Shown piece after piece: positions 1 to 10,029 of a DNA stretch of 22,500 nucleotides. The notes beneath the pieces were generated by a model. The model was not told where the DNA came from, did not search any database, and saw nothing but the letters and a program-made list of their open reading frames with translations. Within the stretch, counting starts at the first letter, position 1. Each line of letters starts with the position of its first letter. A program made the position numbers and the translations under genes. This DNA is from Chrysomallon squamiferum (lineage: Eukaryota; Mollusca; Gastropoda; Neomphalida; Peltospiridae): the NCBI GenBank assembly GCA_012295275.1, contig CM022675.1:3926642-3949141 (forward strand). The letters are read 5' to 3'.

Positions 1-470
1 TATTATTATTACTATTATTTTTATTATTATTATTATTGTATTGTTTTTGTTGTTATTGTTGTTGTGATCATTATTAACATAATGACAAAATAGCTAAATT
101 AATTTATTTTGCTGGAATTTCATTGTTTAACTGCAAGGTTTATTGCATTATTCTATGAGAGAAGTTCAAACTACTGAATTTGATAACGTATTAGCGAGGA
201 CAAGCTGGATCGGGAAAAAGACCAAATCGTGAAATAATTGTCAGATTAAAAATGATTTGGTCATTTTTTTTTAAACTAGGAGTCAGCTGATCACTGACTG
301 AACAATAGTAACAATGTCAGTATTGTGGTTTAACTAATCTTAATTTAGTGTAATAACACAGGTCAGCGTTTTCATTATTCACTGGTCAGATTGGGAAATT
401 AGGAGTGATTCCCTACTGAATGGCATAATGAGACTGAAACTGATTTTCCCATGAATGACAAAAGTCACCA
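1..470. other. AT-rich noncoding sequence at the left edge
   Basis: An ATT microsatellite (about 1-40) is followed by unique AT-rich sequence with no usable open frame. At 301-316 two Sox-type cores (AACAAT, AACAAT) lie 9 bp apart, beside an inverted GTCAG/CTGAC pair around a CAGCTG E-box (292-299). It is upstream of, or in intron 1 of, Evx. Confidence 0.5.
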
Positions 471-1030
471 ATTTCCGGCTAACAATGGCGGAGAATAAAA
501 ACATGTAATTTTAACAGCGCTGTTCGTCATATTCAGCCATTAATACATTCAACAAACACAGCGAGGACCAGTAAGCCAATTGTTTCGCCAACGCGCTGCA
601 AAATATCATTCCCTTTTGTTCTAATCCCCTCAACTGCTCTCCCAACTTGACCACGGTTCACAGAGTTAAGTGCCCCCATCGCGACTCTTTAAGCGAGAAG
701 GTACAATTGTCTCCAGCCTTAATTACCCAGACCTAGTTGTCTAATCGTTTAACGGGCGGGAGACTAACACCCTCACAAAGAGCAGCAGCGTTGGCCGCTT
801 CGTCGTCACTTGTCGTTTATCAGCTTAGCGGAGATTTTCTCTCGAGTGTTTTCTTTGCAGAGAATGGAGTGCGTCTGGATGTGTGGTAATTGCAGAACTG
901 ATTGTCTCTTTCGTATTTAATTTCAAAGGATTAGCCCGCAAAAGTTAACCATTATTTTAGCTCTTAGCATAATTCAGTTTCGTATATTTCCGTTTATTTT
1001 CGTTCAGCTTTCACACGCTTTTCGTTTGTT
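471..1030. promoter_or_regulatory. Complex, GC-richer island upstream of Evx exon 2; candidate promoter, first exon or enhancer
   Basis: Repeat-free sequence flanked by AT-rich repeats. It contains CCAAT (469-473) next to an Ets-like TTTCCGG and ACAATGG, then CTAATCCCC (Otx-type), ACAATTGT (paired Sox half sites) and CTTAATTACC (homeodomain type). All frames of the central part have stops, so it is not a long exon. A very short candidate exon lies at about 861-885. The regulatory role is inferred from composition and site types only. Confidence 0.35.
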
Positions 1031-1469
1031 AGTCTTACGTAACAGTAATTTATAATTTATAATAACTGAACTGAATTGAACTTTATTTATAATCAGGCCG
1101 TACTTTACGGCATATGAGGATATATTTATACAAAATTTAATACAATTATAAGAATTATTTTACAAGGTACTGGATTTACAATAATGTGCATAACAATAAA
1201 AATATATCAGTATTGAATATGTCCGAGTATTTGAAAAATTGTTTTGATTAGATTACAGAAAATAGAAAGTTTTCTAAGGACACCAGCTTTTTTGAGTTGA
1301 ATAATTTATAAAACTTATGAATGCTTGGTTTAGACTGACAGAGGGTTAAAATTGGAAGAGATTAAAAGATTAAGTGTTGTTTATACTTACTAAATCTTAA
1401 CTGTTTAATTAAAAATGTAATATTTAAATAGATGTTTATAATATCCTGTTTTAATACTTATCTTTATTT
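1031..1469. other. AT-rich unique sequence, nothing recognised
   Basis: No sustained open frame and no RNA gene seen. A small hairpin GCCGTA/TACGGC occurs near 1097-1111. Confidence 0.5.
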
Positions 1470-1590
1470 AACACACACACACACACATACATAGATAGAT
1501 AGATATGCAAAGGCTTACATATATATTTATTATTACTGTTAATATTAGTACTATTACTACTACAGCTACTACTACTGCTACTGCTACTTC

Positions 1591-1633
<43 letters not shown>

Positions 1634-1711
1634 TATAATTATTATTATTATTATTATTATCGTTAGTGGAAGTAGAAGTAATAAACGTAGTAGTAGTAGT
1701 AGTAGTAGTAT
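1470..1711. repeat. Compound microsatellite: CA, GATA, TTA, TAC, TAG
   Basis: CA dinucleotides (1471-1487), a short GATA run, then CTA/TTA triplets with a near-pure ATT core from about 1590 to 1660 and a TAG run at 1687-1710. Confidence 0.95.
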
Positions 1712-1770
1712 TTTTATAGATCTATTTTATTAGATGGAGAAAAATATATAGCGAGACCGACAGAGAAAAA

Positions 1771-1944
1771 GAAAATAATAATTATTAGTATTATATCATC
1801 AGCAGCAGCATCATATCATCATATCATCATAATCATTATCATTAACATCATCATCATCATCATTATTATCATTAACATCATCATCATTATTATTATTATC
1901 ATAATATTATAATATAATAATAATTATTATTAATAATATTATTA

Positions 1945-1980
<36 letters not shown>
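1771..1980. repeat. ATT/ATC/AGC compound microsatellite
   Basis: AAT, CAG, ATC and ATT triplets grade into each other, ending in a pure ATT run immediately before the 41-bp duplication. Confidence 0.93.
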
Positions 1981-1983
<3 letters not shown>

Positions 1984-2062
1984 CAAACGAGTTTTAAATT
2001 AAAGAACAGTTATTATTATATACCCAAACGAGTTTTAAACGAAAGAACAGTTATGTATAAAC
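1981..2062. repeat. Tandem duplication, two 41-bp units
   Basis: Units begin with ACCCAAACGAGTTTTAAA at 1981 and 2022, and both continue to AAAGAACAGTTAT. They differ at a few positions (attaaag against acgaaag, and in the tail). This is complex sequence, not a microsatellite unit. Confidence 0.9.
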
Positions 2063-2757
2063 GCAATTATAGTGTTTTTTTTTTTTTCAAGGACAGACAA
2101 ATTTTCTATTTTTTTATTATTATTATTTTTTTTTTCTTTTCTTTTGCTGCTGTGCATCTTTCTCATTCTGTCATTGTTACTGCCGGCGTGACGAATTTGC
2201 ACCAAGTGACCTTTTTGCACTTGACTACCCACGTGTAAAATACGGTGTATGAAAAATCATATTTTGTAACACAGAATGACATTGTCGTTTTAGTGCTCTT
2301 GTCTTTTGTATTTTTGTTACTTCGTTAACTATAGGGTGCGGCAGCAGTAGAGTGATTTACTGGGGGAAAACAAAAATAAAAAATCTGAGGTGATCATGAT
2401 ATTGAATGTTACAGAATTCAGGACCGGAAATTCCCCCCACACATTTATTATCAATGTTGTTGTTGTAATTTTGTTTTATTAGTTTTAAAAAAAAAAATCG
2501 AATTATTTATTTTATTTTTATTGTTTCGATGGAGATTTCAGGATTTAAAAATAACAACAGACAAATAAAGAATGATAAAAAAATTAACTACAACAAAACA
2601 AAATGAAACAAACAACAAAACCCCCAAACAAACAAAGAACAAATAAATAATACCATTATCAATAACAACAACAACAATCACAAGAACAATAACAAAGTAA
2701 CAGTAATGATAAAAGTAACAACCAGACATACATACGCCTTTACGAAAATATATATTT
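2063..2757. other. Unique AT-rich noncoding sequence with T-runs
   Basis: Several poly-T stretches (2076-2088, 2128-2138) and A/C-rich sequence at 2570-2700. Open frames here are artefacts of T- or A-runs. A CACGTG E-box lies at 2230-2235. No gene recognised. Confidence 0.5.
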
Positions 2758-3478
2758 TTTCCTTTATTTAATTAATTAATTCAATTTAATTTACTTTTCT
2801 CATCCTTATTTACTTTTACTTACTTATTTATTTATTTATTTAATTGAGTTTAATTTAATTTAATTTACTTACTTAATTTGTTTAATTTGTTTTTATCTAT
2901 TTAATTATTTGTTTTTATCTATTTAATTATTCATTTATTTATTCATTTAATTAATTAAACTAAATTAAATTTACTAAACTTTTGTTTTATTTTTGTTTTT
3001 AATCTATTTAAGTTTATTTTATTTGTTTTATTTATTTCATTTATTTATTTAATTAAATTAAATTTTGTTTTAAATTTACTTGTTTATTTAACTTGTTTAT
3101 TTGTTTGTTTATTTATTTACTTTTGTATTTATTTATTTATTTGTTTGTTTATTTATTTACTTACTTATTTATTTATTTACTTTTGTATTTATTTATTTAT
3201 TTGTTTGTTTTATTTGTTTTATTTATTTATTTATTTACTTATTTATTTATTTATTTAGTTAGTTAGATATTCAATTAGTTAGTTACTATTTTGTTTATTT
3301 ATAGACTTATTTGTTTATTTATTTATTTGCTTGTTTATTTGTTTATTTATTTATTTGCTTGTTTATTTGTTTATTTATTTATTTACTTTTGTATTTATTT
3401 ATTTATTTATTTACTTATTTATTTATTTACTTTTGTATTTATTTATTTATTTATTTATTTTTGTATTTATTTATTTAC

Positions 3479-3533
<55 letters not shown>

Positions 3534-3546
3534 TTTGTTTACTCAT
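2758..3546. repeat. TTTA/TTTG/TTAC tetranucleotide satellite abutting the Evx acceptor
   Basis: About 790 bp of TTTA units with TTTG, TTAC and TTAG variants and occasional TTTTG, nearly pure TTTA at 3480-3535. It ends about 22 bp before the AG of Evx exon 2, so the pyrimidine-rich acceptor region and probably the branch region derive from or border the repeat. Translation gives only Phe/Ile/Tyr/Leu strings, with no protein meaning. Confidence 0.95.
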
Positions 3547-3568
3547 TCCTCTATTTGTCTACTGACAG

Positions 3569-4328
3569 ACGGACACCTGGATTACAGTAACGTGCGGCGA
3601 TACAGAACAGCGTTCACGAAGGAGCAGATTGGACGACTGGAGAAGGAATTCGCTAAAGAAAATTACATCTCCAGACCCAAGCGTTGTGAGCTCGCGTCCT
3701 CGCTCAACCTGCCTGAAAGCACCATAAAAGTAAGTCTGGTTTCTTCTCCTTGCTGTGGTTATTGTTGCTGTTATTATTATTATTAGTAGTAGTAGTAATA
3801 TTAATAGCAGCAGCAGTATAAATAGTTGTAGTAATAGCAGTCGTAGTGAGAGTAATAACAGAAGTGGCCGCTGCAGTTGTGGTAATAGTAACTATCAATA
3901 ACACTGCTAATTATATTAACAGAAAGAAAAAGAAAGTAACATAATCTATATGTTGCCAATATCGTAAAATAATTTTTGGCCTATGTGGGGGTCGAACCCA
4001 CGACATTCGCGTTATTAGCACGACACTCTAACCAACTGAGCTAACAGGCCTGACCATGAAAGATGTAGTACAACAACGGCTCATGTAATAACATGTTGCC
4101 ACGAATGACTGTAATGAGAATATGTTCAGCCATTATTACAAGTCCATCTTCACCTTTAATAACCATATTACTACGTCTTTTAATACATAACAGAAGCACT
4201 ATTATCCTCGTCATCATAATTATTATCATTATCAATATTATCATCATGCTCTTAGACATGATCAGTATCATCATATTCATAATCATCAGTGTCATCATTA
4301 TAATTATAATCATTATCATTTATTATTA

Positions 4329-4386
<58 letters not shown>

Positions 4387-4431
4387 CATGATGATGATGA
4401 TTTTTATTATAGTATTATTATTATTATTATA

Positions 4432-4524
<93 letters not shown>

Positions 4525-5324
4525 ACAACGGAATCCACTTTCCGTTGAATACAGTGGAATCTGCTTCTTCTTGAGCTTGTTGTTGTTCTTCTTCTTCTGT
4601 TACGTTTATACAATCCTTTACAGGTAAATTAGATAAACTGCAGGTGTTATTTTATACTTTTTTTTAAATTAATTTGGTCGAGGATTTCATTTTAGGAATA
4701 GTTAATCTACAGGTGTCTGTACGTCTATCTGTCTTTAATATCTGCTGTAGTGTTTCTATTATTAAACTGTTTAAACGTGTTTTCCAGGTCTGGTTTCAGA
4801 ACAGACGGATGAAAGACAAACGTCAGAGGATGGCTCTCGCATGGCCTTATGGGATTCCTCCTGATCCACACCTCTACGCCTACCTAGCCGCAGCCGCAGC
4901 CGCCTACCCGTACGGCATCCCCACCTCTCCTGCCGTCACCCACCCTGGTCTAGTTCTTCCGGGTCAAAACCCTGGATTGTCGCCCTTCGGTATTGCAGGA
5001 ATGGCGCCGCCCAGGCCGGAGACGTTGCCCACTAGCAGTCCTGCCTCCGTTCACAAACCCACGCCTCTCATTGATGGAATTCCCGTTTCCATGGCAACGC
5101 ACAGTGCATACCCGTTTGGTTTCGGTCACATGGGCGGACTGGGGTTTCACGAACAGTCGCTGCACACGTCCGGTCTGTCGCTGTGTTTCTCTAACAAACC
5201 TTGTCCCTGCCACATGGGATCGGTGCTCGGACTTCATCCACTCAGTGCGCATGTCTCGGGTTTACTTCCTCCCGGAAGCGGGACGCCACCAAACGTTAGG
5301 AAAAGCGAGGTGAACATTTCGTAG
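3569..5324 (+). CDS. Evx: Even-skipped/Evx homeodomain transcription factor, 3' two coding exons (join 3569-3729, 4788-5324); 5' exon missing
   Basis: A nuclear DNA-binding developmental regulator of the Evx/eve family, which acts in posterior and axial patterning and neural specification and is often linked to the Hox cluster. Exon 2 starts after the acceptor ...ctgacag (AG 3567-3568), carries two bases of a split codon, reads GHLDYSN, then homeodomain residues 1-46 ([29 protein letters not shown]), and stops at AAA|GTAAGT (3729/3730). The last exon resumes in phase 0 after tttccag (AG 4786-4787) with residues 47-60, [14 protein letters not shown]50 and N51 are present. The intron between 46 and 47 is the known Evx/eve position. 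The C-terminal 164 residues begin [13 protein letters not shown], then a six-Ala run, a second PYGIP, Pro/Gly-rich sequence and a Cys motif [12 protein letters not shown] resembling the CSCLAC segment of vertebrate Evx. Stop TAG is at 5322-5324. About 231 residues are visible; the N-terminus is not. Homeodomain residue 21 is Ala instead of the usual aromatic. Family assignment is near certain. Confidence 0.97.
3977..4050 (-). tRNA. tRNA-Ile (anticodon AAU), antisense inside the Evx intron
   Basis: On the minus strand 74 nt fold as a complete intron-less tRNA. The acceptor GGCCTGT pairs with ATAGGCC (one G-U pair), followed by discriminator A. The D arm carries the A box TAGCTCAGTTGG; here base 25 is T (GAGT), a G-U wobble at the end of the D stem. 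The anticodon stem TCGTG/CGCGA encloses the loop CTAATAA, so the anticodon is AAU (isoleucine after A-to-I editing). The T arm GTGGG/CCCAC contains the B box GGTTCGACC. A TTTT pol III stop lies 7-11 nt past the end on that strand (AAAA at 3966-3969 on the plus strand). Confidence 0.93.
4318..4523. repeat. TTA microsatellite in the Evx intron
   Basis: TTA triplets with a short ATG/ATC interruption near 4386-4420 and a pure run at about 4437-4522. The sequence at 4196-4317 is an older, degenerate ATC/ATT version of it. Confidence 0.96.
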
Positions 5325-5740
5325 ATGAACGTCTGGATTCAACCGTGCAATAACTTTACAGACAATCGCTCGTCACAGAATTGATGACGTCATTCGCTCG
5401 TCACAGAATTTATGACGTCATTCGAGGCTCGTACAGTAGGAAAGATTTGTAGGAACGCGATCTGTGATTCCTGCAGCACTTCCAATCACCTCAGTTCTAC
5501 TTTATAAACTGAAATTACTTCTGATAAAATGTTCTGTGTGAAGCCGCCTTTATTTCGATCAGTGAATGTCGATGACACATGTGAGTTTTGAAAGATCTAA
5601 TCCACGTGTTATATCGAATGACGTTTCAAGTCCGTCTTTCGTAGACATGCAATGAATAAATATCTGACTGAATATTCAATCATGCGTGACATGGACAAAA
5701 AATACTAAAGTATGAAACGAAAATAAAACTGGATTTTAAA
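5325..5740 (+). other. Evx 3' UTR with candidate poly(A) signals
   Basis: Sequence after the TAG stop is unique and noncoding. AATAAA occurs at 5655-5660 and again at 5722-5727, just before an ATT microsatellite, so the transcript probably ends between about 5670 and 5760. The UTR carries a duplicated 28-bp element with CRE palindromes (5366-5421). Ends are inferred from signals only. Confidence 0.6.
5366..5421 (+). repeat. Two tandem 28-bp units, each with a perfect CRE (TGACGTCA)
   Basis: Units 5366-5393 and 5394-5421 differ by a single base (g versus t, giving ttgatgacg against tttatgacg). Each contains CGTCACAGAATT and the palindrome TGACGTCA (5385-5392 and 5413-5420), the consensus for CREB/ATF bZIP factors. 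It lies 42-97 nt after the Evx stop. Confidence 0.9.
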
Positions 5741-5751
5741 TTTTATTTTAC

Positions 5752-5813
<62 letters not shown>
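5752..5813. repeat. ATT microsatellite just past the Evx 3' UTR
   Basis: About 20 uninterrupted ATT units, directly after the second AATAAA. Confidence 0.97.
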
Positions 5814-5814
<1 letters not shown>

Positions 5815-6131
5815 GATTTCTGAAAACTGAAAATACAAAATTATCATGCTAATGATAAAAACTCGATTTGTTGCCTTATGATGACTGTTTTACTTTTCCG
5901 TAGTTATTAACTTTTGTTATTCTTAAAAATACTTTCTGCAAAAGATAATTTATTAAATGAATATATCAGCAGTTGAAGTTAAAAAGGCAATTATCGACAA
6001 TATTTTCAGCTGAATATCTTTTGAGGAATGTGTACTACAATTATTGATGACAGAGTTGTCTGACACTATATGCAAATTAAATATTCAGGATGTTGGAAAT
6101 ATTCCTGTTGCAAAATAAATTTTATGTCATA

Positions 6132-6165
<34 letters not shown>

Positions 6166-6423
6166 TATATATTTGAATGAGTTTTGCTATTGTCATTATT
6201 ATCAACTTGTAATTATTATAAAATAAACTGTGGTTTATTAAATATATCGTTCCTTTAGTGGGTTTTTTTTTTCTCTCATTTCATTCAGCATATACATGTT
6301 TTTCTTTACATTTGAAAATAGTCTTTGTATTTTAGATTTTTTATTGCTCGATATTCTCACTGGTTACTTTGTGTCCACTGTAGCTGCAACTTTCTTATTT
6401 ATCACTATCACTACTCCATACAA
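5814..6423. other. AT-rich intergenic sequence with a 26-bp poly-T
   Basis: Unique sequence without a credible reading frame. A run of 26 T (6132-6157) is followed by TA repeats to about 6171. Confidence 0.6.
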
Positions 6424-6440
6424 CACAACTACTACTACTA

Positions 6441-6483
<43 letters not shown>

Positions 6484-7035
6484 AATTACTACTACTACTA
6501 CTACTCCTATTTCTTCTTCTTCTACTACTACTACATCTAAGGCTACAAAACTACTACTACTTAACTGCTACTACTACTACTATTACTTCTACTGCTATCA
6601 CTACCTCTAAGGCTACAACTACTACTACTATTTCTCCAATTGCTATTACTACTACTATTTCTTCTTCCTATTTACTTCTTCTACTACTACTACATCTACT
6701 ACTACCACTATTTCCTATTACTACTACTATTATTCTTCTACTGCTACTACTACTACATCTATGGCTACAACAACCAATTTCTTCTATTGCTAATTACTTC
6801 TATTGCTTCTTACTACTACTACTACTATCTTTCAACTAACTGCTATTTATTTTATTGCTATAACTACTACTATTACATCTTTTACTGCTACTACTACTAC
6901 TTCTACTGCTACAACAACTACCACTATTTCTTCTATTGCTATTACTACTACTATTACTTCTTCTTCTGCTACTACTATACTACAACTACTTCTACATTAC
7001 TATACTACTTCTGCTTCTATGATTGCTTCTGCTTC
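6424..7035. repeat. CTA/CTG/CTT trinucleotide compound repeat
   Basis: About 610 bp of pyrimidine-leading triplets: ACT at the left, a GCT run at 6458-6482, then interspersed CTA, TTC and CTG. Open frames are poly-Thr/Tyr/Leu artefacts. It resembles the tracts at 9701-9846 and, inverted, 20154-20505. Confidence 0.95.
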
Positions 7036-7429
7036 AAGGACTATACAACACGACACGGTATTTATTATCTGATATAATTTTATGTTCTAGCTGAAACTGG
7101 AATTTACTGCTGATTTATAACCTGTCTGACCATAAATGTTTGTTTTGTTGGAGTTTATTTTATAGTAATTTCCTTCTTTTTTTTTTTTTTAAAAATATGT
7201 TTATCTGCAATAAATATATATATATATAAAAAAAGTTATAACAAAGATGTAAAATATCTTCTATTTTAGTTAAACATTTCTAAAAAAAAATTTTTTTCCT
7301 ATACTTTTAAAATTAGATAGATTTGTGTTTACGCTTTTTGAAAAACTATTAGATATACGTTTGCATACCTACACACACATAAAACGCAGCACACACACAA
7401 AAAAAAAAAAAAAATGTTAAAGGAGAGAT
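7036..7429. other. AT-rich sequence, nothing recognised
   Basis: Contains short T, A and TA runs, including a 16-bp poly-A at 7399-7414. No gene or RNA seen. Confidence 0.5.
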
Positions 7430-7740
7430 TCAACAGTTTTATAACTGACTCAAACTTCTGGATGTCACTGTGATACGTGTGACCGTGGGGTAACGTTCTT
7501 ACCTGGACAGTCGTAATACGTTTTGTTGGGGTTTTTATGATACCTTTGCACACCTGTAATTATACGTGAACGTACAGACAACACAGGTGTTCGGCTTTGA
7601 TCTATTTCTCAGGCAATCATTTCTTATATCGTAAAACACTGCTTGCTTCGCTGAGTCCTTTCGCGCTGTCTCACCTGTTTCAGGTAAATTACAGGTAGAT
7701 GAAAAAAGGATGAGAGAAATATATAATGGCGGTTTATTTA
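7430..7740. promoter_or_regulatory. Unique island with clustered CACCTG/CAGGTG E-boxes
   Basis: E-boxes CACCTG (7551-7556), CAGGTG (7584-7589) and CACCTG (7673-7678) are followed by two CAGGTA (7681-7686, 7692-7697), all within 147 bp. This core is bound by Snail/ZEB and E-protein factors. TTTATGA, a posterior-Hox type site, lies at 7533-7539. An enhancer role is inferred. Confidence 0.35.
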
Positions 7741-8132
7741 TTTTCAGTTTTTAATATGAGAAGCTGTTAATGTGTGTTATATTGAAATGTTCAAAACGAA
7801 GGATCATGTTACATTAATGTCATATAAACCCCTTTGAAGAGAAATACTGAAATTTATACACATTAGCACTGATATGCATGATATACACATAAACATGCAC
7901 ACACCGATAGTTACATATATTAATATATTAACTTATGCATGTATGGTTATATATAGTCACACTCGTAAATAATTATATAGATGTACATGTCATTAAGTGT
8001 ATTTAAAAATGCTTTTTTAAGAAATCAAGAAAACACAGTATTAAACAGCTGAATTAAAATGAATTTATTTGAAATAATTAGTATGTTGTCTACATTGATA
8101 TATATATATAATGAAAAACTAAAAAACATTGT
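7741..8132. other. AT-rich spacer, nothing recognised
   Basis: Unique AT-rich sequence with short TA runs (for example 8099-8110). No credible coding or RNA signal before the tRNA gene. Confidence 0.5.
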
Positions 8133-8206
8133 TGGCCCATGTGGGGGTCGAACCCACGACATTCGCGTTATTAGCACGACGCTCTAACCAACTGAGCTAA
8201 CAGGCC
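8133..8206 (-). tRNA. tRNA-Ile (anticodon AAU)
   Basis: A complete 74-nt cloverleaf on the minus strand with a fully paired D stem (GCTC/GAGC), anticodon loop CTAATAA, T stem GTGGG/CCCAC and intact A and B boxes. The acceptor 3' strand is ATGGGCC, so pair 5-68 is U-G instead of U-A. A run of six T on the minus strand, within 8120-8125, is a good pol III terminator. Confidence 0.94.
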
Positions 8207-8255
8207 TCACGTATTTGTAAATAAGCACATTAAGTTCTCTATGTATGTATGCATA

Positions 8256-8549
<294 letters not shown>

Positions 8550-8699
8550 TACTGTTGCTATTGCTGCTGCTGCTGATAAATAATTTTATATACATTTCTG
8601 AAATATTAAAACTGCCTTAAACACAACCTTATTACTATAGTAAGACAAACAACAAATAAAAACTATTTTCTGTATATCATTATTAATGTTATTATTATT

Positions 8700-8960
8700 T
8701 GACTTTATCCGCTAAGACTGACTACAACGACGTGGACAGTAGGGGGTCAGGAATGTCGACGACAACAAAACGCGTGACGCACAACGAGTGGTCACTTAAG
8801 GGCCGAGCGGCGGTCTGTTAATCACGTGACATCAAAGTCGCTTACACTACCGACCCACACTTACCCGCGGACTGTAAAGCGCTATAATGTCTAAATGTCA
8901 CTTCGCGTAACTTGACCAGAAAATCGCTTTGTTGCCTTTCCTACTGCTAATGTTGACAAA
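8700..8960. promoter_or_regulatory. GC-richer unique island; candidate cis-regulatory element
   Basis: A sharp composition change between microsatellite blocks. It contains ATCACGTGAC (8821-8830), directly followed by ACATCAAAG, a TCF/LEF-type site, plus GGAATGTC (TEAD type) and CACTTAAG. No frame is open across it. The role is inferred. Confidence 0.35.
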
Positions 8961-9348
8961 ACGTGTTTTGTCCGTGTGTCCTGTTGTCGTTCAGTCACTC
9001 GGAAACAATAATAATAATTACACCAGCCGTCTATTTGAACGTTCTCTGTGATGACAATAATTGCATTTTTAAAAATACACCTTTTTTTAATCTTCTTTTA
9101 TTTTATTTTATCATTATTTTTTTTTTTTTTGAGATGTGGTTATAAAATAATATCAAAAACAGCGAAAGATTTAAATATACAACGTTTATGCCAGGGTGTA
9201 AATCATTTTATCGCTTGTGAATTACCAGGTATGGAGTGCCATATTGTCGTTATTGTTCACAGCGTCGAGAGGTTCCACGTATATGGAAAACCATAACGCC
9301 ATCATTGTGAACAAATGAAACCTGTCCGTATTAAGTACAGTACCGTGG
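8961..9348. other. Unique noncoding sequence with a 9-bp inverted repeat
   Basis: TTGTTCACA (9253-9261) and its perfect complement TGTGAACAA (9306-9314) flank 44 bp. A T-rich run occupies 9079-9131. No gene recognised. Confidence 0.5.
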
Positions 9349-9544
9349 TATGTGTGATTGTGAGTGTATGTGTGTGTGAGTGTGTGAGTTTGTGTGTGTT
9401 TGTGTGTGTGAGTTTGTGTGTGTGTGTATTTGTGTGTGTTTCTGTGTGTGTGCTTTGTGTGTGTTTTTGTGTTTGTGTTTTTGAGTGTGTGTTTTGTGTG
9501 TTTGTGTGTGTTTGTGTGTGTGTTTGTGTGTTTTTGTGTGTGTT

Positions 9545-9577
<33 letters not shown>

Positions 9578-9685
9578 AGGTGTATATGTGTGTTTTGTGT
9601 GTGTGCTTGTGTGTGTGTGATGGTGTGTGTGTTTTTTTGCGTGTGTGTTTGTGTGTATGTGTATGGTGTCTGCGTGCTCGTGTTT
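9349..9685. repeat. Imperfect TG tract
   Basis: TG units with GAG, TTT and TAT interruptions, more degenerate than the tract at 8256-8549. Confidence 0.95.
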
Positions 9686-9700
9686 AATATTTATTACAGT

Positions 9701-9846
9701 TACTACTACTACTATCATCATGCTATTTTACACAATTACCAACACTACTACTACTACTTCTACTACTATCATCATTTTTATTACTACAGCTACTACCACT
9801 ACTACAACTAGTACTACTACTACTACTACTACAACTACTACTATCA
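9701..9846. repeat. ACT/ATC trinucleotide repeat
   Basis: CTA triplets with ATC and ACA variants, pure at about 9809-9832. Confidence 0.93.
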
Positions 9847-10029
9847 CCAAACAAAATATAATTTTATTACAGTACAAAATTAACCATGAGGACTAAACTC
9901 TGTATCTGAGAAACTGGGAACAAACGTGACCCAGTAAATATAATTATTCTGAATACAACAGCTGCAATAAGCATTTGTAAATTAATCAAGAACACATAGG
10001 TTCTAATTATTTGTTGTATACCTATGTGA

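Larger units (their letters stand above)
3730..4787 (+). other. Evx intron inside the homeodomain (between residues 46 and 47)
   Basis: A 1,058-bp phase-0 intron with donor GTAAGT at 3730 and acceptor tttccag ending at 4787. It holds an antisense tRNA-Ile gene (3977-4050) and a long TTA microsatellite (4318-4523). Reading through the donor reaches a stop after about 18 codons, so retention would truncate the homeodomain. The open frame upstream of 4788 carries no Evx similarity and is intronic. Confidence 0.93.

Noticed and set aside
485-508. Short ATG frame (MAENKNM) after an Ets-like site as an Evx first exon
   Set aside because: The frame stops after seven codons, and the GT inside it would leave phase 2, not the phase 1 required by exon 2.
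3291-3590. Plus-strand open frames rich in Phe, Ile, Tyr and Leu before Evx
   Set aside because: They are translations of the TTTA satellite in three frames; only the part after 3568 is Evx.
4093-4627. Poly-Tyr/Ile open frames in the Evx intron
   Set aside because: Products of the TTA microsatellite, lying in an intron bounded by consensus splice sites.
4950-5313. Open frames of about 100 codons in other frames of the last Evx exon
   Set aside because: They overlap the conserved Evx coding frame and have no family features.
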